Part shown: positions 1 to 9,342 of the stretch, in pieces
How the letters are laid out: the number at the start of each line of letters is the position of its first letter
Position numbering within the stretch: the first letter of the stretch is position 1
Assembly (NCBI GenBank): GCA_944381325.1
Contig: CALWKS010000004.1
Coordinates: 149,189-213,188, forward strand
Direction of reading: 5' to 3'
DNA: 64,000 nucleotides
DNA from: an uncultured Christensenellaceae bacterium
GTDB lineage: Bacteria > Bacillota > Clostridia > Christensenellales > UBA3700
Notes under the pieces: model-generated
Told to the model about the DNA's origin: nothing
Seen by the model: the letters and a program-made list of their open reading frames with translations, nothing else
The model's database searches: none
Made by a program: the position numbers and the translations under genes

Positions 1-25
1 AAAAAATACTGTAGTCCATAGTCTT

Positions 26-1033
26 TTATTTTTCTTCTGCCGTCTTCTTAACGAAAAGACGAGCTTTGAGAGACGCGAATGCCGCGCTCAGTTTGTCGCT
101 GTTGGAGGTGTAAGCCATGATAAGCACTATTATCACTCCCAGCACGATAGTCTGTATAGAACTGTCTATGCCCAGTATGACCATGCCGTAAGACATCGAA
201 GTCATACCTATCGCGCCCATAAAGACGCCTACGGGCAAATTGGAATATCTTGAAAGGAAAAGTCCGATAAGCACGGGTCCCATTGACGAGAACATCAGCG
301 AAGTGGAGCTGAGGTTGCTTGCGGGAGCAATGTTTCCTTTCGCGGCGTTAAGCATTGCCGCAACGCCGAGCAGCGCGCCGACCATCACGTAGGTCAGCAG
401 AATGTTTTTCTTTTCGTTTACGCCGTTGTTGATCGCAAGTCTCGCGTTTGAGCCCAGCGAACGGGTATCGTAACCGAATCTGGTATGTCCGAGGAAGAAG
501 TAAACCAGCACCATTACTATGACGAGGATTATATAACTCCAGGGGGCCTGAGCTATGACGATAAGGTCGGGATGAGTGTACAGCTGTGCGCCTTGACCGT
601 CGAAGAGCACGTTGGTCAGCGCTTCGTAGATCATTACCACTCCCAGCGAAACGATTATCGTGGATACTCTGGTGAAGATATAAAGCAGACCTTCAATCAC
701 AGCAAGAGCAACGCAGACAATTATCATAAGCGCAAGCACGCCTATCGAATTGAGTCCCATAGCTATGCCGAGGTTTGTACCGATGATACCGCCGAGCACC
801 GCTATCGTACCCGTAGCGAAGTCCCATCTTCCGCCGCTGAGCGGTATTGCTATCGCAAGTGCGACGACGGTGGAAAGCACGCTCTGGCTGAAAATATAGT
901 TGAAAGCGTTTGAAGAAAAATATCCGCTCTTGCCCGACGCCAGCGTTATTATCAGAAATAACAGATACATGCCTATCGGGAAAATCAACGATTTGAGAAG
1001 TCCTGCTCCCGTCTTTAACAATTTGGTTTTCAT
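26..1033 (-). CDS. Sugar ABC transporter permease (RbsC/XylH type)
   Basis: A 335-residue polytopic membrane protein with about eight to ten hydrophobic segments and the layout of the BPD_transp_2 family, which forms the channel of ribose/xylose/galactose importers. It is the last gene of a four-gene minus-strand operon (ATPase, permease, binding protein, permease) and would pair with the permease at 2318-3373 as a heterodimer. The start has an AAGAGGGTAAGG ribosome site just upstream. The spacing from the binding-protein gene is 68 bp and holds a GC-rich hairpin. The substrate cannot be read from the sequence; the neighbouring AraC-GH39 regulator suggests a pentose or xyloside-derived sugar, which is inference. 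Confidence 0.9.
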   Translation of the reverse strand: MKTKLLKTGAGLLKSLIFPIGMYLLFLIITLASGKSGYFSSNAFNYIFSQSVLSTVVALAIAIPLSGGRWDFATGTIAVLGGIIGTNLGIAMGLNSIGVLALMIIVCVALAVIEGLLYIFTRVSTIIVSLGVVMIYEALTNVLFDGQGAQLYTHPDLIVIAQAPWSYIILVIVMVLVYFFLGHTRFGYDTRSLGSNARLAINNGVNEKKNILLTYVMVGALLGVAAMLNAAKGNIAPASNLSSTSLMFSSMGPVLIGLFLSRYSNLPVGVFMGAIGMTSMSYGMVILGIDSSIQTIVLGVIIVLIMAYTSNSDKLSAAFASLKARLFVKKTAEEK

Positions 1034-1060
1034 AATCCTTACCCTCTTGCCTCTTTATTC

Positions 1061-1085
1061 CGACGGCGGTAATGCCGCCGCCGGA
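1061..1085 (-). promoter_or_regulatory. GC-rich intercistronic hairpin
   Basis: A 10-bp stem (CCGGCGGCGG with CCGCCGTCGG, one G-T pair) and a 5-nt loop lie between the binding-protein stop and the downstream permease start. On the transcribed strand no U-tract follows, so it is unlikely to be a full terminator. Hairpins in this place in sugar ABC operons commonly stabilise or partly attenuate the message, giving more binding protein than permease. Confidence 0.5.
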
Positions 1086-1101
1086 AGGTATTTTTGCGGT
1101 A

Positions 1102-2253
1102 TTAAGCCGCTCTTGCCTCTTTGATCTCCTCGAGCGTTCTGCCGGTGAGTTCATTGAGTCCCGCCCAGGTAGCGTTTTCGTTGTAAGTTACCATAGCGTT
1201 CTTGAGTTCTTCTGCAGTTATAGAGCCGTTAGATTTGTCTGCAGGAATAATATAGGTCTTGAAATCTTCCAGTTCTGCCTGAGAAGTGATTATCGGATAA
1301 CCTGCTACGCCGTTGATGTCGTCTTCACCCTGGTCAGCGAATGACTTTCCGTTCATAGCGTCCCAGATGCGTACGAACACGCTTGCAACGCACTGAGTGT
1401 AGTTGTTGGTGCCTGCAGTCAGAAGGCTTCCGGAAAGGAGACTTTCGACCGTGTTGTTATATCCGAGAGCAAGCAGTTTTACATCGCTTCTGTTGTTGTT
1501 CTGCAATGCGGGATAGATATAATCGAGACCGCTGCCGAGACCGAGTACGGCTTCAACGTCGGGGTGATTGGTCAGAAGTTTCGTAACTTCCGCTTCGCAG
1601 AGTTCCTGAGTGTACATAAATGTCTGCAGTTCGTAAACTTCAGCGGTAGGATCGAGCTTTGCAAGTTCAGCCTTGAAGGTGTCGTAAATCGTCTTGCCGT
1701 CCTTGAACGTAAATTCAGGGAAAGAGATAGCGCCGATCTTCTTAAGTCCTGCGTTGTAAGCAGCCTGAGCGTATGCAACGCCTACGGTCTCGGGATTGCC
1801 GCCGAACTGAGTTACGCCGCCGAGGAAGTACTTGCTGTCCATACCCTCAACGAGAGTGGGCTGATAGCCGTTTTCTTCAAGGTATTCGTACTTTGAAACT
1901 TCGCCCAGCAATACCGCGTAATAAGCGCCTGCTTCTTCACACATAGCAATACTTCTGCTGAGTGCGGTGTCATAACCGCTGATTACCGCGTTACAGCCCT
2001 GGCTGAGCAGGTTCTGCAGACCGCTGATGTGCGCTTCGTCGTTCGAGCCTACGGCTTCATATACGAATTCTACGTCGAAGTTGTCTTCAAGATATTCGCA
2101 GTACGACTTGATTTCAGTACCCTGAATATCGGTAAAGTTGTAAAGCATAACGCCTATCTTGGTTTTCTGAGTATTGTTGCAGGCGGCAACCGTTACCGCG
2201 AGCGATACTACGAGCGCTACTATGAGCATTATGCCGATGATCCTCTTTTTCAT
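1102..2253 (-). CDS. Sugar ABC transporter substrate-binding lipoprotein
   Basis: A 383-residue periplasmic-binding-protein-like (Peripla_BP_4) protein. The N-terminus is a lipoprotein signal: MKKR, a hydrophobic run, then VAAC with the lipidated Cys at residue 25. The mature part begins with KIGVMLYNFTD, the usual first strand of this fold. It would capture the sugar outside the membrane and deliver it to the two permeases beside it. The ribosome site is a clear AGGAGG before the ATG. The small GCCGC hairpin near 2279-2292 upstream may help set its expression. The ligand is unknown. Confidence 0.9.
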   Translation of the reverse strand: MKKRIIGIMLIVALVVSLAVTVAACNNTQKTKIGVMLYNFTDIQGTEIKSYCEYLEDNFDVEFVYEAVGSNDEAHISGLQNLLSQGCNAVISGYDTALSRSIAMCEEAGAYYAVLLGEVSKYEYLEENGYQPTLVEGMDSKYFLGGVTQFGGNPETVGVAYAQAAYNAGLKKIGAISFPEFTFKDGKTIYDTFKAELAKLDPTAEVYELQTFMYTQELCEAEVTKLLTNHPDVEAVLGLGSGLDYIYPALQNNNRSDVKLLALGYNNTVESLLSGSLLTAGTNNYTQCVASVFVRIWDAMNGKSFADQGEDDINGVAGYPIITSQAELEDFKTYIIPADKSNGSITAEELKNAMVTYNENATWAGLNELTGRTLEEIKEARAA

Positions 2254-2317
2254 TGTTTTTCCTCCTGTTTATTTGTTTGCCGCCTTGCGGCTTGAGATCC
2301 TTAAATTGATTCTTATA

Positions 2318-3373
2318 TTATCTGGGCAGCTCCCTGATGTTTTTGGACTGTCTCAGAGTAAGCAGTACTATTACAAGGAAGAGTATTCCCTTTACAAGCG
2401 AAATATAGTTGGTGGGTACGCCGCTTATCGAAAGTCCGTTGGACAGAAGCACGTAGGTAATGCTGCCGATAACCGCCGCGCTGAGCTTTGACTTGGTGCC
2501 GCCCGACAGAGACATACCTCCGAGAATAAGCGCGATGAGCACGTCCATTTCTCTGCCGCTGCCCATGTTCTCTGAAACGCTTCCCACACGGGCGATAGCG
2601 AATACCGAAGCTATACCCACGCAGACGCCTGCGACGATGTAACAGAGCATCTTTATAAGATTCACGTTCGCACCGCTCTGCGCCGCGCCAAGCGGATTGT
2701 CGCCGATAGCCTTAGCCTGTTTGCCAAGCTTCGTATAATCGAAAAGCACCTTGCAGATAAGCACTATGATCACGCACGAAGCAACCATGAATCCGTAATT
2801 GTCTGAGAACATCTTGACGAGAGAGCTGTTGGTAAACCTTATCGTCTCATCGGTACGGGATACGTTGTAAGTTACTATACCGCGCGCCGCGAACATTATC
2901 GCAAGCGAAGATATCGTGCTCATTATCTTGAACAGGATCGAAGATCCGCCGTTTATCACATAGCAGGCAACAGCCACAGCTATACAGGTAAGAAGTACTA
3001 AAAATACCGAGCCCGTGTCGTTTAACACATATACTGACAGCAAAGAACACAAGCCTACGACTGCGCCGACCGAGATATCCATGCCGCCGTGAGCGAACAC
3101 GAAGATAAGTCCTGCCGACATTATCAGAAGAGGCGTTACCTGACTGACAATCGTCTTGAGGTTGTAAGTAGAAAACAGCTTGCCGCCTGTAGTTATCGCA
3201 AAGACGATAAGCACGAGAACGAACGCTCCGTATCTTATCAGCGAGTTCTTCTGCGATTTTGCAAACTGCCAGACGTCCGCGCCGCTTATCTTTCTCTTCT
3301 TCGGGGTTTCAGAGGTCTCTTCAACGGGCGCTTCCGCAGGGACCATTACTCTCTTTTCCTTCTCCGTCTTCAT
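2318..3373 (-). CDS. Sugar ABC transporter permease
   Basis: A 351-residue membrane protein of the same BPD_transp_2 family as 26-1033. About 45 hydrophilic N-terminal residues precede the first membrane segment, followed by roughly eight to nine transmembrane stretches. The AGGAGG ribosome site overlaps the gap to the upstream ATPase stop (8 bp), so the two are translationally close. It is the second permease subunit of the importer. Confidence 0.9.
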   Translation of the reverse strand: MKTEKEKRVMVPAEAPVEETSETPKKRKISGADVWQFAKSQKNSLIRYGAFVLVLIVFAITTGGKLFSTYNLKTIVSQVTPLLIMSAGLIFVFAHGGMDISVGAVVGLCSLLSVYVLNDTGSVFLVLLTCIAVAVACYVINGGSSILFKIMSTISSLAIMFAARGIVTYNVSRTDETIRFTNSSLVKMFSDNYGFMVASCVIIVLICKVLFDYTKLGKQAKAIGDNPLGAAQSGANVNLIKMLCYIVAGVCVGIASVFAIARVGSVSENMGSGREMDVLIALILGGMSLSGGTKSKLSAAVIGSITYVLLSNGLSISGVPTNYISLVKGILFLVIVLLTLRQSKNIRELPR

Positions 3374-3381
3374 AAGTCCTC

Positions 3382-4965
3382 CTAAATCATATATCCGATG
3401 ATGTCGCTTTCTTTGAGCTGAGGCGAACGGGTGAATTCTTTTTTGATCTCTCCGTCCTTCACTATCAGCATCCTGTCGCTCATACCGATAAGCTCGGGAA
3501 GCTCTTCGGATATGATGACGATCGCGTAACCTTCCTGCTTAAGTCTGTAAAGCAGCTGATACATCGTGGTCTTTACACCCACGTCGACGCCTCTTGTCGG
3601 GCTGTCGAACACGAGTATCTTACTGTCCTTTCCTATCCACTTTCCGAAGGATACTTTCTGTTTGTTGCCGCCGCTTAGCTCTTTTACCGGCTGACGCATT
3701 GAAGAACATTTGATTCTCAGACCGTCCACCTGCTCTTTGGCAAATTTCTTTTCTGCCCGCGGCGTTATTATTCCGCATACAGACAGCTCGTCCAGCGCCG
3801 AAAGCGTAAGATTGTCCTTTATGGAAGCCTGCAAGATGAGGGTTTCTTTATCTCTGTCCTTGCTTATATATCCGATATTCGCCCTGAGCGCGTTCTTTAT
3901 CGATCTTATATTGTAAGGAACTATGGGTTTTTCTGCGTCAAAAGGTTTTTTAGTAAGCGCCGAAAGCGACTTCTGCATTCTTTCCTTAAACGTATACCTT
4001 GCGGGAGCGTATGCGGTAACCTCTCCTTTTTTCAGTTTCAGCATACCGAACATTACTTTGCCCACGTCGTGCATACCGCCGCCCGAAAGACCGCCGATAC
4101 CTACGATCTCACCTGCGTGTACCGTGATATTTACGCCTTTGAGCATTCCTGCCTCTACGTCTTTTACCTCAAGTCTGACTTCGTCTGAACAGGAATAATC
4201 GTAATCGCTTCTGTAATAGTTGCCTTCGATCACTCTGCCGACCATAGTCTGCTTTATCTTGTCTTCGTCAAAGTCTTTTCTTTCGATCGTTGCGATCAGC
4301 TTGCCGTCTCTCAGTACGGTGAGAGCATCGCAGGTCTCCATGAGTTCAGGCAGATCGTGAGATATGAAAAGCACCGCCTTGCCCGCGTCTCTCATTTCAC
4401 GCATAAGAGAATGTATGAGTTCTCTGCCGTCCTGGGACAAAGCCGTCGTCGTCTCGTCGACTATGAACAGCTCAGGATCATAATATACTGCGCGCGCTAT
4501 TTCGACAAGCTTTCTGTCCTCGAAGGAATAAGCGTTTATATTGTCATCAGGCTTTATCCTTTGAAGACCGATCGCGGCAAGCGCCTTTGCGGCTTCTGCA
4601 TTCATCTTCACTCGGTTTACAAACCCTGCCTTGCCGAACTTGCCTTCCTCTCCGAGGAAAATGTTTTCGGCAACGGTAAGATTGTCGATAGTGCCCATCT
4701 CCTGCACGATCATAGAGATCTTGTGATTGCGCGCGTCAAGAGCGCCCGACGGTCTGAATTCTTTACCGTCAAGCAAGATCTTGCCAGATGTGATGCTGTG
4801 TATTCCGCTGATCATTGAGGAAATGGTCGACTTTCCCGAACCGTTTTCACCTATCAGTCCGCGAATTTCGCCCTTGAATACGTCCATATCGACGTTGTCT
4901 ACGGCAACTACGTCGCCGAATTTTTTGGTCAGTCCGACCGTTTGAATGAATAAAGTTTTTTCCAT
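3382..4965 (-). CDS. Sugar ABC transporter ATPase, duplicated RbsA type
   Basis: A double-ABC protein of 527 residues that energises the importer. The start is the ATG at 4965 (MEKTLFIQ), with GAGGGAAGGG upstream; the frame stays open further 5' but only into promoter sequence. Half 1 has a good Walker A (GENGSGKST, about residues 39-47) and Walker B (LFIVDETT), but its signature motif is degenerate (YSFEDRKLVEIAR instead of LSGGQ-like). Half 2 has a degenerate Walker A (GLSGGGMHDV) but a perfect LSGGNKQKV signature and DSPTRGVD. In RbsA-type proteins the second Walker A is often weak, so one composite ATP site is probably active. It is the first gene of the operon. Confidence 0.9.
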   Translation of the reverse strand: MEKTLFIQTVGLTKKFGDVVAVDNVDMDVFKGEIRGLIGENGSGKSTISSMISGIHSITSGKILLDGKEFRPSGALDARNHKISMIVQEMGTIDNLTVAENIFLGEEGKFGKAGFVNRVKMNAEAAKALAAIGLQRIKPDDNINAYSFEDRKLVEIARAVYYDPELFIVDETTTALSQDGRELIHSLMREMRDAGKAVLFISHDLPELMETCDALTVLRDGKLIATIERKDFDEDKIKQTMVGRVIEGNYYRSDYDYSCSDEVRLEVKDVEAGMLKGVNITVHAGEIVGIGGLSGGGMHDVGKVMFGMLKLKKGEVTAYAPARYTFKERMQKSLSALTKKPFDAEKPIVPYNIRSIKNALRANIGYISKDRDKETLILQASIKDNLTLSALDELSVCGIITPRAEKKFAKEQVDGLRIKCSSMRQPVKELSGGNKQKVSFGKWIGKDSKILVFDSPTRGVDVGVKTTMYQLLYRLKQEGYAIVIISEELPELIGMSDRMLIVKDGEIKKEFTRSPQLKESDIIGYMI

Positions 4966-4987
4966 AATTCCCTTCCCTCGCAAGCTC

Positions 4988-5016
4988 AGTATAGCATAGG
5001 CTAAGTTAAATTTAAA
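4988..5016 (-). promoter_or_regulatory. Predicted sigma-A promoter of the sugar ABC operon
   Basis: On the minus strand TTTAAA (5011-5016) and TATACT (4988-4993) are separated by 17 bp, with a TGC extended -10. Predicted start of transcription is about 16 nt before the ATPase ATG. The 190-bp divergent region to the AraC-type gene is very AT-rich and should hold that regulator's binding sites. Confidence 0.5.
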
Positions 5017-5090
5017 CGTCATAATCATAGCCGTATAAAGTAAATTTTTAACTGGTTTTTTGTAAAATTTTCGTATTTTCCGAAAAAACA

Positions 5091-5119
5091 TTGATTTATG
5101 GTTAAAAATTTACTAATAT
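5091..5119 (+). promoter_or_regulatory. Predicted promoter of the AraC-GH39 gene
   Basis: TTGATT (5091-5096), 17-bp spacer, TAATAT (5114-5119), followed by TTTGAGGTACAGCGT and the ATG at 5156. It lies back to back with the ABC-operon promoter. Confidence 0.5.
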
Positions 5120-5155
5120 TAACATATAGAATATTAAATTTTTGAGGTACAGCGT

Positions 5156-7672
5156 ATGAAATTCAACCACGAAATCATCTCTTTTCCCAAGAACGTGCCT
5201 TTAAATCTGTCGATAAACCGCCTCGGAAGCGTAGGCAGACACTGGCATCAGTCGCTAGAAATAGTTTTCGTAGTCAACGGCGACGTAAACGTAAAACTTT
5301 CAGACAGCTCTTTTACGATTTCGGTAGGCGACGTGATTCTGATAAACCCCAACGGCATTCACGAACTTCACAGCGAAGACGCCACCCTTGTTACCGTTCA
5401 CCTTAAGCTTGAACTTCTTCCCGGTCTTCCCGAAAGCATACGTCAGGCATATTACGACTGTCTGAGCACAACCGCCGACAATCCAGAAAAATTCAATACG
5501 CTTAAATCTGTCGTCGCTGACCTTCTCAAGGTAAACCTTCAGGGCGGTCAATGCATAGACGTACTCAACCTCTCACTTTGTTACAGACTGGTCTACGAGC
5601 TTTACACCTCTTTTGCGAGCGATACCGTCAGACGCGGAGAAGAAGAGGCAAGAAAACTCGACAGGCTCAGCAGTATTCTTTCCATAATCAACGACAGATA
5701 TGCCGAAGATCTCAGTCTTGAAACGATCGCAGGCGAAGTTTATCTGACAGTCCCTTACCTTTCAAAGTTTTTTAAAAGCTGCATGGGCGTTACTATAAGC
5801 AGATATATCCGCACGACCAGACTTTATCATGCGGCAAACGACCTGCTCTCCCCCGGCAAATCCATAGACAGAATTGCAGAAGAAAACGGCTTTCCCAATA
5901 CGCGCGCATTCGTATCCGCATTCAAAGAAGAATACGGAGAGCTTCCCAGCACATGGCGCAAGCGCACGCCGCAAGCTCCGTTCGATTTCGTGAGGCAGGA
6001 ACAGACCGTAAACTATATCAACTGCGACCCGCATATCACGCGCAGCTACATTTCTGATTTCATTCACGAAAATTCCGCGCCTGCCGGCGTAACCGCCGCA
6101 CCCGGAGTATCTGTGGTTTCCGACGCCGTAACCGTTATTCCCGACAAGAACGGCGCTGTACTCAGCAATAATTGCAGGGCTTTCATCGGCGTAAGCCGCG
6201 CGCACGAACTTCTCGAAGAAAAGATTAGAGAAAATCTGCGCCGTCTGCAGAAGAACGCGCCTTTCAGATATATCAAGATGCACAGTCTTCTCGACGACGA
6301 TATGATGGTCTATTCAGAAGGACCGAAAGGAGCAGCGGAATACAACTTCAATCTTATCGACGAAGTGTTCGATTTCCTCCTGTCGATAAGACTGAGACCT
6401 CTCGTTCAGTTCTCTTTTATGCCCTCGGCTCTCGCCTCGTCTGCTTCAAAAACCACTTTTTACTGCAAGACGATCACAAGCGAGCCCAAGAATATGCATA
6501 AATGGTCTCAGCTTCTTAAACGACTCACAGAACACCTGATCGACCGCTACGGAAAAGATGAAGTTCAAAGATGGCTGTTCTGCGTATGGAACGAGCCTTC
6601 TTCCTCCAACAAGATGTTCGGTTTTAAGGATAAAGACACTTTTATAAAGCTGTATGAAAATTCATACCGCGCAGTAAAATCAGTCTGCACCGATCTTCAG
6701 TTCGGCGGTCCGGCTTCTTTCTCCGCAATGGGCAAAAGCGAGGACTGGCTATTCGACTTTTTACACGCTTCTACGCGCGCGGGCGTGCGCCCTGATTTTA
6801 TCAATATACATTATTACGACATTGACCTGACTTACGCTATCCAGAATCCCAACGACAATGACGACTGGACAGATATATTCCTCAGCGCAGATCCCGACTC
6901 TTTTACAAAGTTTGTAAACAATCTCAAAGACAGACTGAAGCAGGAAGGATTCGACGATCTTCCCGTATATCTGACAGAATGGAATTCTACGGTATCTCAC
7001 CGCGACCTTCTCAACGATACCTGTTTCAAAAGTGCTTATATCGCAAAGAACGTACTTGAAAACTATGACCGACTGGAAGGTATGGGTTACTGGCTTCTCA
7101 GCGACAGCCACAACGAACTCAGAATGAGCGAAAAACTTTTTCACGGCGGCATGGGGCTTTTTACATGGAACGGAATAGCAAAGCCCTCTTATTATGTATA
7201 TTCCATGCTTTCTCACCTGGGAAAACGATTTGTGTGCAAAGGCGACGGATATTTTATAACAGCCAACGGAGACGAGGAGATCGTGATCGCGCTGTACAAC
7301 TATCACCATTTCAGCGACGCATACACAAAAGAAGTGGGCATCTACACATCGTATACCGACAGGTATTCTATCTTCCCCACAAAAGCAGGAAAACTGTTCC
7401 GCTTCGAGTTCCCCACTCTTTCAGGCACGTTTTCAATTACTTCTGTCTACGTAAATCAGAAACACGGCAGCGCATACGACGAATTTGCAAGAATGGGTGC
7501 AGTCGAACCGCTTCTTCCTGAAGAAGCGCAATGGCTTTCTGACGTAAGTCGTCCAAGGCTTAAAAAAGAAATCGTAAGTGCGGACGCACTTTCTTTAAGC
7601 GTAAGCCTTGCGCCTTTTGAAGTCAGAACGATCACTATCAGAAAAACGTGCGAAAACTCTGAACAGAATTGA
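5156..7672 (+). CDS. AraC-family regulator fused to GH39-like domain
   Basis: An 838-residue two-part protein. Residues about 10-90 form an AraC-type cupin (RHWHQSLEI ... GIHELHS) and about 170-270 a double helix-turn-helix AraC DNA-binding domain ending in PSTWRKR. Residues about 340-760 resemble glycoside hydrolase family 39 (beta-xylosidase-like), with WNEP giving the acid/base Glu480 and LTEWN giving the nucleophile Glu608. There is no signal peptide, so it is cytoplasmic. The hydrolase-like domain may act as a ligand sensor or cleave imported oligosaccharides; both catalytic Glu are kept. It is divergent from a sugar ABC importer, its likely target. Architectures of this kind occur in Clostridia, but the role of the GH part is not established as far as I know. 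Confidence 0.85.
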   Translation: MKFNHEIISFPKNVPLNLSINRLGSVGRHWHQSLEIVFVVNGDVNVKLSDSSFTISVGDVILINPNGIHELHSEDATLVTVHLKLELLPGLPESIRQAYYDCLSTTADNPEKFNTLKSVVADLLKVNLQGGQCIDVLNLSLCYRLVYELYTSFASDTVRRGEEEARKLDRLSSILSIINDRYAEDLSLETIAGEVYLTVPYLSKFFKSCMGVTISRYIRTTRLYHAANDLLSPGKSIDRIAEENGFPNTRAFVSAFKEEYGELPSTWRKRTPQAPFDFVRQEQTVNYINCDPHITRSYISDFIHENSAPAGVTAAPGVSVVSDAVTVIPDKNGAVLSNNCRAFIGVSRAHELLEEKIRENLRRLQKNAPFRYIKMHSLLDDDMMVYSEGPKGAAEYNFNLIDEVFDFLLSIRLRPLVQFSFMPSALASSASKTTFYCKTITSEPKNMHKWSQLLKRLTEHLIDRYGKDEVQRWLFCVWNEPSSSNKMFGFKDKDTFIKLYENSYRAVKSVCTDLQFGGPASFSAMGKSEDWLFDFLHASTRAGVRPDFINIHYYDIDLTYAIQNPNDNDDWTDIFLSADPDSFTKFVNNLKDRLKQEGFDDLPVYLTEWNSTVSHRDLLNDTCFKSAYIAKNVLENYDRLEGMGYWLLSDSHNELRMSEKLFHGGMGLFTWNGIAKPSYYVYSMLSHLGKRFVCKGDGYFITANGDEEIVIALYNYHHFSDAYTKEVGIYTSYTDRYSIFPTKAGKLFRFEFPTLSGTFSITSVYVNQKHGSAYDEFARMGAVEPLLPEEAQWLSDVSRPRLKKEIVSADALSLSVSLAPFEVRTITIRKTCENSEQN

Positions 7673-7706
7673 AATACCGTATTTAAATTCCGATATTTCT
7701 CAAATA

Positions 7707-7739
7707 AAAACAACCGTCGTCTGAAGCGGCGGTTGTTTT
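7707..7739. terminator. Bidirectional rho-independent terminator
   Basis: 13-bp stem AAAACAACCGTCG / CGGCGGTTGTTTT with a 7-nt loop, T-rich on both strands, between the convergent AraC-GH39 gene and the HTH-DUF4234 gene. Confidence 0.8.
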
Positions 7740-7791
7740 CATTCAATATCTTGATTAAGGAGTTTATATAAGTCTTTTAAAAATTGCAGCG

Positions 7792-9297
7792 TTATGCTTC
7801 GACGATCTGCTGCGTCTGACGCTCCTCTTCAGCCGTATCGCACTTTGCCAATGCAACAGCGTTTATGCGGTTCTGAATCACGGCGCTTCCGACAAAAGGT
7901 GTCAGTATCGCAAACAATTGGGCTGTCTTACTTTCTTTCTCTTCAGCTATGCCAAGTCTTTTTTCCTCCTCAAAAATAAGCGCTCCGTGTTTATAAAACC
8001 AATAAATGTGGTAGAACGGGATAAATATGTAAAGTATAATCGACGCCGTTGCTGAAGCTTTTTTCCCAGCATTGTATCCGCGTACGGTCTTTGTCGTTCT
8101 GTATACCCATATCCAATGATATATATAGGCTAAAATGCCTGTCAGGATAATATGCGCAAACAGTTCAAAGAATCCGTTTTCCTTGCACTCGCTGCCCGTA
8201 GACTTTTTGGGGATGTAATTCGCAAACCACGGAGTGAAGAAATATCCGCCTATATTCAGCACCGCGCATACTATAATATATATGGTAACTACAGATTCTT
8301 TCCTGAAATCCCTCCAGAAAATACTGAAAACAACTATATTGAACACTATGCCCAACACAATCAACGTAATTCCCGCTATTCCGATATTTTCCTTTTCCAT
8401 CCTTGCGTCTATGCGTTCTTTATAAAGCGCAGTAGCTATGAATATCTCTACAATATAACACACCATGTAGGGAAAAGTCTGCCCGCTTGCACCGCTCCAA
8501 TCGGCATAGGCGAGATAAATTACAGAGCATATTATCGAGCTTACTGCAGGCAAAACAGTCATTATTCTGACAACCGCAGTTCCTTTCTTGTCAGTGAAAA
8601 ATTCGATTATCGCCATTATGAAAAACGCAATATCAATCAGATCCGCCATAAGATAAAATGCCTGGCTGGATATTCTTACCGCATTCATAGCTGTGTTTAT
8701 AGTGCTTATTATTGCGTTTACCGTCATCAGGCATATTGCTATAGCCGCACAATATCTGTTGCTTTTAGTCAGCACCATCAATATACCTGACACAACCGAA
8801 AAAGCTATGCTGACAAAAGTCATAGTAGGAATTGTTAAATGAGTGATCATGGCAGTAATAAGACCAACCAGACTAACAAGACCGTTTACCAGCATAAATA
8901 TTCCGGCGACAACAAAGAATTTATTACTCATATCTATTCTGTTTTTTGTCCGCTCTTCTTCTGATATTTCCTTATTTATCTTCCTCTTGTCTTCCTTTTC
9001 TACAAATATATCAAAATCTTCAAACAAAGGCTTTTCTTGTTCATTTTCTTCTTTAACTGCAGATGCCTTCATCTCGGCAGCACTGTCCTCACTGTCTTCT
9101 ATAGAATCCTTAAGAAGATAATCCGTAGAAACGTTGAAAAGCTCGCTTATCTTCAGCACGTTCTGCAAGTCAGGTACGCTGAGCAACCCTTCCCATTTTG
9201 AAATTGCCTGTCTTGAGACCCCAAGTTTCTCGGCAAGTTCTTCCTGCGACATTCCGTTTTTCCTTCGAAGCCTGATAAGTTTGTCTGCAAACGTCAT
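7792..9297 (-). CDS. Cro/C1-HTH membrane regulator with DUF4234-like C-terminus
   Basis: A 501-residue protein starting at the ATG at 9297 (MTFADKLIRLRRKNG), which has a perfect AAGGAGGAG ribosome site. Residues 1-65 are a Cro/C1 HTH (MSQEELAEKLGVSRQAISKWE). A charged linker follows, then many hydrophobic segments (roughly eight or more). The last third, with HWIWVYRTTKTVRGYN and FYHIYWFYKHG, matches the DUF4234 pattern of Trp/Tyr-rich membrane segments. It is probably a membrane-anchored one-component regulator; signal and target are unknown. It stands alone between two terminators, close to the end of the polysaccharide operon but not part of it. Confidence 0.75.
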   Translation of the reverse strand: MTFADKLIRLRRKNGMSQEELAEKLGVSRQAISKWEGLLSVPDLQNVLKISELFNVSTDYLLKDSIEDSEDSAAEMKASAVKEENEQEKPLFEDFDIFVEKEDKRKINKEISEEERTKNRIDMSNKFFVVAGIFMLVNGLVSLVGLITAMITHLTIPTMTFVSIAFSVVSGILMVLTKSNRYCAAIAICLMTVNAIISTINTAMNAVRISSQAFYLMADLIDIAFFIMAIIEFFTDKKGTAVVRIMTVLPAVSSIICSVIYLAYADWSGASGQTFPYMVCYIVEIFIATALYKERIDARMEKENIGIAGITLIVLGIVFNIVVFSIFWRDFRKESVVTIYIIVCAVLNIGGYFFTPWFANYIPKKSTGSECKENGFFELFAHIILTGILAYIYHWIWVYRTTKTVRGYNAGKKASATASIILYIFIPFYHIYWFYKHGALIFEEEKRLGIAEEKESKTAQLFAILTPFVGSAVIQNRINAVALAKCDTAEEERQTQQIVEA

Positions 9298-9342
9298 TAT
9301 TCTCCTCCTTGTCAAGAGACCACGCCTCTTATCTCGGGTTAT

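Noticed and set aside
8152..8790. 212-codon plus-strand open frame
   Set aside because: Antisense to the HTH-DUF4234 gene; biased, Tyr-rich composition from reverse-complemented hydrophobic codons.
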